The notes beneath the pieces were generated by a model, which had not been told where the DNA came from, made no database searches, and was given only the letters and a program-made list of their open reading frames with translations. The position numbers and the translations under genes were made by a program. From NCBI GenBank assembly GCA_007135385.1, contig SLIY01000254.1, positions 1-11,722 on the forward strand: a stretch of DNA of 11,722 bases, read 5' to 3'. The stretch is from Leptolyngbyaceae cyanobacterium CSSed165cm_216 (GTDB lineage: Bacteria; Cyanobacteriota; Cyanobacteriia; Phormidesmidales; Phormidesmidaceae). Positions 6,775 through 11,722 of this stretch are shown piece by piece (position 1 is the first letter of the stretch; every line of letters starts with the position of its first letter).

Positions 6775-6804
6775 TAGACCAGAGCACTTAAGTGCTCTGG
6801 TCTA
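6775..6804 (+). terminator. ndhD1 terminator: 30-base perfect palindrome
   Basis: TAGACCAGAGCACTT (6775-6789) is followed immediately by its exact reverse complement (6790-6804), centred on TTAA. The RNA would fold into a stem of about 13 bp with a four-base loop, followed by the pyrimidine-rich CTTTTCTT. It lies 24 bases after the ndhD1 stop with no other gene on that strand to serve, so rho-independent termination of the ndhF1-ndhD1 unit is the likely role. Confidence 0.75.
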
Positions 6805-6847
6805 CTTTTCTTGGCTGAAACGGCAAGGCTATCCAGACGTCTCCCTA

Positions 6848-6871
6848 GATCGCCTGGGTGATCGCCTGGGT
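6848..6871 (+). repeat. Perfect 12-bp tandem duplication
   Basis: GATCGCCTGGGT occurs twice in direct succession (6848-6859 and 6860-6871), between the ndhD1 terminator and the GGDEF remnant. It does not belong to a recognised coding frame and may be a small slippage duplication within decayed sequence. Confidence 0.6.
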
Positions 6872-6913
6872 ATCCTCAGGTAAGCAAGCTGGTGCTGATG
6901 CGATCGCTTACAT

Positions 6914-7429
6914 TAGAGCCGTTCAACAGATACTGCATCTACGGTAGCCCTGGGCTCCATTGGGGTGATCATGCTAGACACCGACCATTTCAAACGGTTT
7001 AACGATACCTATGGCCACGAAGCAGGCGATCGCGTCTTACAAGCCGTGGGGCAATTGTTGCGAGAGAGCGTGCCAGGTTCAGCTTTGGCCTGTCGCTATG
7101 GTGGCGAAGCAATGACCCTTGTGTTGCCCCAGTCTCCACCCGAGACTACCCTAGATCGGGCCGAAACGATTCGCCAGGCCATCAGCCAGGTGCAGGTCAA
7201 CTACAATGGCCTTTCCCTGGAGGCCATCTCCGCCTCCCTGGGGGTGGCTAGCTTCCCTAGCCATGGCCCCACCGGTAGTGACCTCCTGAAGGCCGCCGCC
7301 GCCGCCCTCTACCAGGCCAAAGCTAAAGGGCGAAATCAGGTGATTGTAGCCCCTCGGGGTTCAACTGACGAACCTGATCAAAAAGTGGCTGGGTACCCAG
7401 CCCATTGGCAAAGTCAAGATATATCCTGA
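6914..7429 (+). pseudogene. Truncated and degenerate GGDEF (diguanylate cyclase) domain
   Basis: The open frame after the TAG at 6914-6916 (possible starts GTG 6965 or ATG 6971; 154 aa from the GTG) encodes the C-terminal two-thirds of a GGDEF domain, the fold that makes cyclic di-GMP. Visible are VIMLDTDHFKRFNDTYGHEAGD with the metal-binding Asp residues, RYGGEAM at 44-50, and SLGVASFPSHG...LLKAAAAALYQAKAKGRNQV. The catalytic GG(D/E)EF motif reads GGEAM, so the essential fourth-position Glu is Ala and cyclase activity is unlikely. The normal domain start (LTGLFNRR-like) is missing from this frame. A shadow of it, RSLT then FNRY, appears in another frame at about 6899-6934 and too close by roughly 30 bases, implying a deletion plus frameshift. 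Sensor domains are absent. A short, degenerate expressed protein is the alternative. Confidence 0.65.
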
Positions 7430-7522
7430 CATCAGGTGGGATTACGGTAGATATTAAGTAGTCGCTACCACCTCCACCGCCCTCGGTATTGTGTTTTCAC
7501 AGCAACAACCCCTGCAAACCCT

Positions 7523-8959
7523 ATGGCACAGGCACCCTTTTGCCGGATTACCTCAGGCTCGCTTCTACTAGGCGCTCTACTGGCCCTGTTACCCGCTAGT
7601 TTGCCGGGGAGGACTACCTTGCCTATGGTGTCCCTGTCGACAGCCCAAGCTCAAGTCCCTGTCGATGAAGCCACCACCATCCGGGTCTATGAGCACGTTA
7701 GTCCAGCGGTGGTAGCGATTAATACCCGCACTGGCGGTGGCAGTGGCAGCATCGTTGACCCCAGCGGGCTGATCCTGACGAATGCCCATGTGGTCGGCTC
7801 TAACCGAGTGGTGACTGTGCGCCTAGCCGATGGACGCTCATTTCAAGGAGATGTGGTGGGCTATGGAGACAATCGTCAGGACCTAGCGGCGGTGCAGCTG
7901 CGGGGGAATCCTGGTGGACTACCGACTGTGGCGATCGCCCCCGCCAATTCCGTCCGAGTGGGCCAGAGTGCCTTTGCGATCGGCAGCCCCTTTGGGTTGC
8001 AGGGAACTTTTACCGTGGGCATTGTCAGCCGTATTGACACCGAGCGCAACCTGATTCAAACCGATGCCGCCATTAATCCTGGTAATTCTGGTGGCCCCTT
8101 GCTCAACAGCCGTGGTCAGTTGATTGGGGTCAACACCTCAATTTTTACCACGGGCAGTGGTGGTGGCAGTGTCGGCATCGGTTTTGCCATTCCCACCGAT
8201 GCGGTGCAGACCTTTCTAACCGCTGTCCGGGAGGGGACCGCCAGCACTAGCGCTGTCAACCGCAGCGGTCGTCAGCCCACCCCAATCGCCATCAATGGGC
8301 CAACGGTAGAAGGGCGCTTAGATCAGAACAGTAATGTGCTACCTGACGGCAGCTACTACAACCCCTATCGCTTTGAAGGACGAGCTGGACAAACCGTTAC
8401 CATCGACATGACCAGTCGAGAGGTGGATTCATACCTGATTTTGCTCGCCCCTGAGCGTGACGACTTTTCGATTCAAGATGACGACAGCGGCGATGGGCTC
8501 AATGCCCGAATCACGGTGCAGTTACCCTACACCGGCAGCTATCTGGTGTTTGCCAATGCCTATGCTCGGGGCGAATCCGGTCGTTATCAGCTGCAGATCC
8601 GGGATCTGACCCTCAGCCAAGCGCAGCCGCATAGGTCTAGCGCAGGGCTGATATTGCGTCAGTCAGGGCGTCTGGGCCCCGGTGATCGCACCCTGCGAGA
8701 TGGGTCTTATTTTCAGGAATTCACCTTTCGAGGCCGGGCCAATCAGCGGGTACGCATTCGCCTGGAAAGTAATGATTTTAACACCTACCTAATCTTGCTA
8801 GATCAATCCCGTAACCTCGTTGGTGAAAATAATAACGCCAACCCTAACACCACGAATTCCGAACTAACGGTCACCTTGCCTCGGGATGGTGAGTACACCA
8901 TTCTAGTTAACGCTTTCGATCGCACTGGGCGGGGACAGTTTTTGCTGACAGTGGAGTGA
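7523..8959 (+). CDS. Exported HtrA/Deg-like trypsin-family serine protease with two PPC domains
   Basis: A secreted or periplasmic serine endopeptidase (S1C, HtrA-like) of 478 aa. A signal peptide is evident (hydrophobic residues about 11-28, likely cleavage after AQA near residue 43). The protease domain, about 50-235, keeps the full triad: His89 in ILTNAHVVG, Asp120 in DNRQDLAAVQL and Ser189 in INPGNSGGPL. There is no PDZ domain. Instead, two related beta-rich pre-peptidase C-terminal (PPC) domains follow, at about 261-360 (LPDGSYYNPYRFEGRAGQ, then SYLILLAP) and 380-478 (LRDGSYFQEFTFRGRANQ, then TYLILLD). PPC domains usually occur on secreted proteases and are often removed on maturation. 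The ATG at 7523 gives a proper signal peptide but has no clear ribosome-binding site. Substrates are unknown. It ends three bases before the convergent regulator's stop. Confidence 0.88.
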   Translation: MAQAPFCRITSGSLLLGALLALLPASLPGRTTLPMVSLSTAQAQVPVDEATTIRVYEHVSPAVVAINTRTGGGSGSIVDPSGLILTNAHVVGSNRVVTVRLADGRSFQGDVVGYGDNRQDLAAVQLRGNPGGLPTVAIAPANSVRVGQSAFAIGSPFGLQGTFTVGIVSRIDTERNLIQTDAAINPGNSGGPLLNSRGQLIGVNTSIFTTGSGGGSVGIGFAIPTDAVQTFLTAVREGTASTSAVNRSGRQPTPIAINGPTVEGRLDQNSNVLPDGSYYNPYRFEGRAGQTVTIDMTSREVDSYLILLAPERDDFSIQDDDSGDGLNARITVQLPYTGSYLVFANAYARGESGRYQLQIRDLTLSQAQPHRSSAGLILRQSGRLGPGDRTLRDGSYFQEFTFRGRANQRVRIRLESNDFNTYLILLDQSRNLVGENNNANPNTTNSELTVTLPRDGEYTILVNAFDRTGRGQFLLTVE

Positions 8960-8962
8960 CGA

Positions 8963-9655
8963 CTATCCCAACTGTTGACCGATGGGATATTGGGGATCGA
9001 CTTTGAGCACCAGGTAGCGATGCTCGATACCTAGCCAACCCTCAGCTTTGAAGTCCTTGAGTAGCCGGGTGACTGTGACTCGGGTGGTGCCGATCGCTGT
9101 GGCTAACTGGTGGTGGGTCAGTCGGACCGGAATCCGGATACCCGCCGGCTCCACCTGGCCAAAGTCCTTGGCCAGCATCAACAGCAGCTGTTTGAGGCGA
9201 TCGGCTACGAGTCGTTTGCCAGCCAAGGCCAACCAGGCTTCTGCCTGTTGTAAACGGAGCGTCAGGTTGCGCACAATACCGGCCATCAACACCGGGGACG
9301 CCTCGATCTCGGCAAGGGATAGCAGCAGGACATCGACATCGGTTAAGGCGGTGGCCCAGTAGGGGTCAATAGTGGTCAGGGGCAAGCCCACTGGCATCGA
9401 CGGTCCAGCTAGCCCCAGTAGGGTTTCGCTGCCATCGTGCTGAACCGTGAACAATTGCACAATGCCTCGACAAATCACCAGCACTTCATCCGAGCGCAGG
9501 GGAATTTGGTGATTTGCCGGAAAGGGTACCAGGGCCCGATGGTGACCCAAGGCCGATCGTTGACCATCTCGATAAAGCTGCTCTAGGAGGTCAATAAAGG
9601 TTTGGTGGCTGTGGGTCTGAAGACTAGAATCTTGGGCAACTGGAAGTATAGACAC
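8963..9655 (-). CDS. Crp/Fnr-family transcriptional regulator, NtcA-like DNA-binding domain
   Basis: A 230-aa one-domain-plus-HTH regulator. Residues about 40-135 form a cyclic-nucleotide-binding-type beta barrel (LVICRGIVQLFTVQHDGSETLLGLAGPS). The canonical cAMP-contact residues (the GE and RxA-type pair) are not seen, so cAMP is unlikely as ligand. A long dimer helix follows (LTLRLQQAEAWLALAGKRLVADRLKQLLLMLAKDFG), then a Crp-type winged helix at about 170-217. Its recognition segment, IGTTRVTVTRLLKDF, is nearly the same as that of the cyanobacterial nitrogen regulator NtcA. It is not NtcA itself, since the rest of the C-terminus differs. The start is a GTG at 9655; no in-frame ATG is available until deep inside the domain. 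The upstream gap is rich in palindromes that might be operator sites. Ligand and targets are unknown. Confidence 0.85.
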   Translation of the reverse strand: MSILPVAQDSSLQTHSHQTFIDLLEQLYRDGQRSALGHHRALVPFPANHQIPLRSDEVLVICRGIVQLFTVQHDGSETLLGLAGPSMPVGLPLTTIDPYWATALTDVDVLLLSLAEIEASPVLMAGIVRNLTLRLQQAEAWLALAGKRLVADRLKQLLLMLAKDFGQVEPAGIRIPVRLTHHQLATAIGTTRVTVTRLLKDFKAEGWLGIEHRYLVLKVDPQYPIGQQLG

Positions 9656-9730
9656 GCCGAGTACCTAGAGTTCGCCGGGCAGCTGGCTCATGCACAGGGA
9701 TTGACTCACAGATATGGCCATGATCACGGC

Positions 9731-9799
9731 GGTTGAGGACACCGGGAAACCCTAAACACGTTTAAACGGTTGAACGTTCATCGCGTCAATGTCTCAACC
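9731..9799. repeat. Nested inverted repeats upstream of the Crp-family gene
   Basis: CGTTTAAACG (9759-9768) and TGAACGTTCA (9771-9780) are perfect palindromes separated by two bases. They are flanked by outer arms GGTTGAGGAC (9731-9740) and GTCTCAACC (9791-9799), which pair with one single-base bulge. The set lies about 75-145 bases upstream of the regulator's GTG. It could be an operator region or a structured leader; neither can be shown from sequence alone. Confidence 0.5.
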
Positions 9800-9850
9800 A
9801 GACTAGCTGCCGCCATACCAGCTCTCTGCATTCTGGTGACACATCATCAG

Positions 9851-9880
9851 CCTATGGGCGCGTGCAATTGCACCCTTAGG
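9851..9880. repeat. Hairpin containing the 12-base palindrome GTGCAATTGCAC
   Basis: The perfect palindrome at 9862-9873 is bordered by CCTATGGG (9851-9858) and CCCTTAGG (9873-9880), which pair at seven of eight positions. The whole 30-base block can fold with a three-base asymmetric bulge. Its role is unknown. Confidence 0.4.
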
Positions 9881-10048
9881 CCAAGCTTTGTCGCCATCAT
9901 GCTGATCAACGGTACTGGAGCACCTAGCTCATCTAGCTAAACCGCTGACTTCGCCAACCAGCTACCCAGCTCTATGGTGGGTGGCTTAGATTAAGACCGC
10001 TCCCAGATTAGGTTAAGGACAGACCAATAATCGATTAAGGTTTGTCGG

Positions 10049-10062
10049 CCGGGGTACCCCGG
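10049..10062 (-). terminator. Palindrome CCGGGGTACCCCGG downstream of leuC
   Basis: A perfect 14-base G+C-rich palindrome lies 58 bases past the leuC stop in the direction of leuC transcription. Position suggests a terminator or a transcript-end structure, but no T-run follows on the leuC strand, so rho-independent termination is doubtful. Confidence 0.35.
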
Positions 10063-10119
10063 AGATGAGAGTTTTGTTGGCCAGGATACAGGCTGACAGG
10101 ATAGCTAGAGTCCCTAGGG

Positions 10120-11523
10120 CTAGAGATAGTCGCGCACATCGGTGACGCAGCCCGCGATCGCCGCTGCAGCCACCATTGCCGGGCTCATCAGCAGGGTACG
10201 GCCAGAGGCTGATCCCTGGCGACCCTTAAAGTTGCGATTAGACGAGGAGGCACTAATCTGCCGCCCTTGCAACTTGTCAGGGTTCATGGCCAAACACATG
10301 GAACAGCCTGCTTCCCGCCATTCAAACCCAGCCTCGGTAAAGATGCGATCGAGTCCAGCAGCCTCGGCCTGCTGCTTAACGCGCTCAGACCCCGGGACCA
10401 CAAAGGCTTTAATGCCCGGGGCCACCTGCTGCCCTTTAGCCACCTTAGCCGCTTCCTCTAGGTCACTGAGGCGACCATTGGTGCAACTGCCGATGAAACA
10501 GACATCAATGGCGGTACCTTTGATCGGCTGACCCGGGGTAAAGTCCATATAGGCAAAGGCATCTTGGGCTAAGACGCGATCGCCCTCTGGGATCGTCACC
10601 AGTTGGGGTAACGCCTCATCTACGGCCACCCCTTGGCCAGGGGTAATGCCCCAGGTCACCGTCGGAGCGATAGCCGCTGCGTCAAACACCACCAGATCAT
10701 CGTAAGTGGCGTTGCTGTCACTGCGCACCGTTTCCCACCAGGCGACGGCTTTGTCCCAGTCGTCCCCTTTGGGGGCAAAGTCACGCCCTTGCAAATAGGC
10801 ATAGGTCACCGAGTCAGGGTTGACATAGCCGCAGCGGGCTCCCCCTTCGATGGACATATTGCACAGGGTCATGCGCTCTTCCATGGTCATCGCTGCGATG
10901 GCAGTGCCGGCAAATTCATAGGCATAGCCGACCCCTGCTTTGACCCCCAGGTGGCGAATAATGTGCAGAATGACATCCTTGGCATAGACCCCAGGGGCTA
11001 GGGTGCCATTCACCTCAATGCGGCGTACCTTGAGCTTGTTGAGGGCTAACGTTTGAGAGGCCAGCACATCGCGCACCTGACTGGTGCCAATGCCAAAGGC
11101 GATCGCCCCAAAGGCCCCGTGGGTAGAGGTGTGACTGTCACCACAGGCAATGGTCATACCCGGTTGGGTCAACCCTTGCTCAGGGGCAATCACATGCACA
11201 ATTCCCTGGCTGCCAGAGCCAATATTGTAAAACCGGAGATGGTTGTCGTTACAGTTTTGTTCTAACGCCTGCATCATCGCCTCGGCCAGGGGATCAGCAA
11301 AGGGACGGGCTTGATTTTCGGTGGGTACAATGTGGTCTACGGTGGCCACGGTGCGCTCAGGGTACAGTACCGGTAGTTGCCGCTCCCTCAGCATGGCAAA
11401 GGCTTGGGGGCTGGTTACCTCGTGCACCAGGTGGAGGCCGATAAAGAGCTGGGTTTGCCCTGAAGGCAGGGTACTGACGGTATGTAAATCCCAAACTTTA
11501 TCGAACAACGTGCCTTGACTCAT
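10120..11523 (-). CDS. leuC: 3-isopropylmalate dehydratase large subunit (LeuC)
   Basis: Large subunit of isopropylmalate isomerase, which interconverts 2- and 3-isopropylmalate in leucine biosynthesis in the cytoplasm. The 467-aa length is standard. The three [4Fe-4S] cluster ligands are present at family positions: Cys347 in CFIGSCTNGR, and Cys407 and Cys410 in GCSMCLAMNPD. Other hallmarks are LFIGLHLVHEVTSPQAF, VDHIVPT, CGDSHTSTHGAFGAIAFGIGTSQV and SSNRNFKGRQGS. The ATG at 11523 gives the expected MSQGTLFDKVWDLHTV start and is preceded by a weak AGGT ribosome-binding site. The small subunit gene leuD, often directly downstream of leuC, is not here: a 464-bp gap and an unrelated regulator follow. 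LeuD must therefore be encoded elsewhere for the enzyme to work. The codons look like those of the neighbouring genes. Confidence 0.96.
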   Translation of the reverse strand: MSQGTLFDKVWDLHTVSTLPSGQTQLFIGLHLVHEVTSPQAFAMLRERQLPVLYPERTVATVDHIVPTENQARPFADPLAEAMMQALEQNCNDNHLRFYNIGSGSQGIVHVIAPEQGLTQPGMTIACGDSHTSTHGAFGAIAFGIGTSQVRDVLASQTLALNKLKVRRIEVNGTLAPGVYAKDVILHIIRHLGVKAGVGYAYEFAGTAIAAMTMEERMTLCNMSIEGGARCGYVNPDSVTYAYLQGRDFAPKGDDWDKAVAWWETVRSDSNATYDDLVVFDAAAIAPTVTWGITPGQGVAVDEALPQLVTIPEGDRVLAQDAFAYMDFTPGQPIKGTAIDVCFIGSCTNGRLSDLEEAAKVAKGQQVAPGIKAFVVPGSERVKQQAEAAGLDRIFTEAGFEWREAGCSMCLAMNPDKLQGRQISASSSNRNFKGRQGSASGRTLLMSPAMVAAAAIAGCVTDVRDYL

Positions 11524-11722
11524 AGCAAACCTGCGGTGTTAGCGTTCAATGGTTAACGAAGCGGCGGGTAAAGGAAGCTAGCCCCTCACCCATTCTAGGC
11601 GATCGCGCCTGGGGCTCAAACGCCATCCCCTCGCCAGATCAGATTCTCTATCTTATCCCAACGCTTTCGTCCTACCTATTCGTCTCACTGATAGAAGTCC
11701 ATACCCCCAGGGATGCCTAGAG
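11524..11722. other. leuC upstream region (leader)
   Basis: These 199 bases upstream of leuC hold no recognisable gene. Visible features are a small hairpin AGGCG-ATCG-CGCCT around 11597-11610, which embeds a HIP1 octamer, and no clear -35/-10 pair. The leuC promoter presumably lies here. Confidence 0.4.

Larger units (their letters stand above)
9656..10119. other. Gene-free, palindrome-rich interval between the regulator and leuC
   Basis: No convincing gene, tRNA or gene remnant is visible in these 464 bases on either strand. The interval contains two adjacent 10-base perfect palindromes (9759-9768 and 9771-9780) inside larger inverted arms, a 12-base palindrome at 9862-9873 within an imperfect 30-base hairpin, and a 14-base palindrome at 10049-10062. 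It should hold the promoter of the regulator (left part) and the end of the leuC transcript (right part). Confidence 0.5.

Noticed and set aside
7430..7522. NtcA-type site (GTA-N8-TAC) before the protease gene, and elsewhere in the gaps
   Set aside because: Near matches such as GGTAG...CTACC exist, but the spacing is wrong. I found no correctly spaced site in the gaps I inspected.
9656..10119. tRNA or small gene in the gap before leuC
   Set aside because: No cloverleaf-like set of stems or T-loop sequence, and only very short open frames without homology.
10633..11001. A 122-aa frame on the + strand inside leuC
   Set aside because: It is antisense to the conserved LeuC coding region, including metal- and substrate-site motifs; a typical high-G+C shadow.

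Overview
The window is chromosomal DNA of a cyanobacterium. Two things show this. It carries at least eleven copies of the cyanobacterial HIP1 octamer GCGATCGC (for example at 880, 2453, 4540, 4606, 6900, 7026, 7931, 10154, 10576, 11099 and 11599). It also encodes the long NdhF1-type and NdhD1-type subunits of the photosynthetic NDH-1 complex. The fairly high G+C content and the heptanucleotide repeats fit a filamentous, Leptolyngbya-like lineage, but genus cannot be fixed from this sequence.

Layout from left to right: (1) 1-375, the broken C-terminal end of a glycogen-debranching enzyme, + strand. (2) 442-2394, a divergent zinc-uptake pair: the periplasmic zinc-binding lipoprotein znuA on the - strand and the ATPase znuC on the + strand. 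They share a 60-80 bp promoter region with a good Zur-type operator; no permease gene follows. (3) 2395-2808, a long non-coding leader. (4) 2809-6751, ndhF1 and ndhD1, two proton-pumping membrane subunits of NDH-1. They are separated by 274 bp made largely of heptanucleotide repeat arrays and closed by a 30-bp perfect palindrome. (5) about 6914-7429, a decayed, truncated GGDEF domain. (6) 7523-8959, an exported HtrA-like serine protease that has two pre-peptidase C-terminal (PPC) domains and no PDZ domain. (7) 8963-9655 (-), a Crp/Fnr-family regulator with an NtcA-like recognition helix, convergent with the protease gene. (8) 9656-10119, a gene-free, palindrome-rich gap. (9) 10120-11523 (-), leuC of leucine biosynthesis, without leuD beside it. 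The last 199 bases are the leuC leader.

Functionally the window is mostly housekeeping: respiratory/cyclic electron transport, zinc acquisition and leucine synthesis, plus an exported protease and a regulator. Two genes are degenerating. I saw no phage, transposon, CRISPR array, toxin-antitoxin or defence system, and nothing that convincingly looks like a wholly new system. The best leads are the heptamer arrays inside the ndhF1-ndhD1 unit, the missing znuB, the protease architecture and the palindrome cluster upstream of the regulator.
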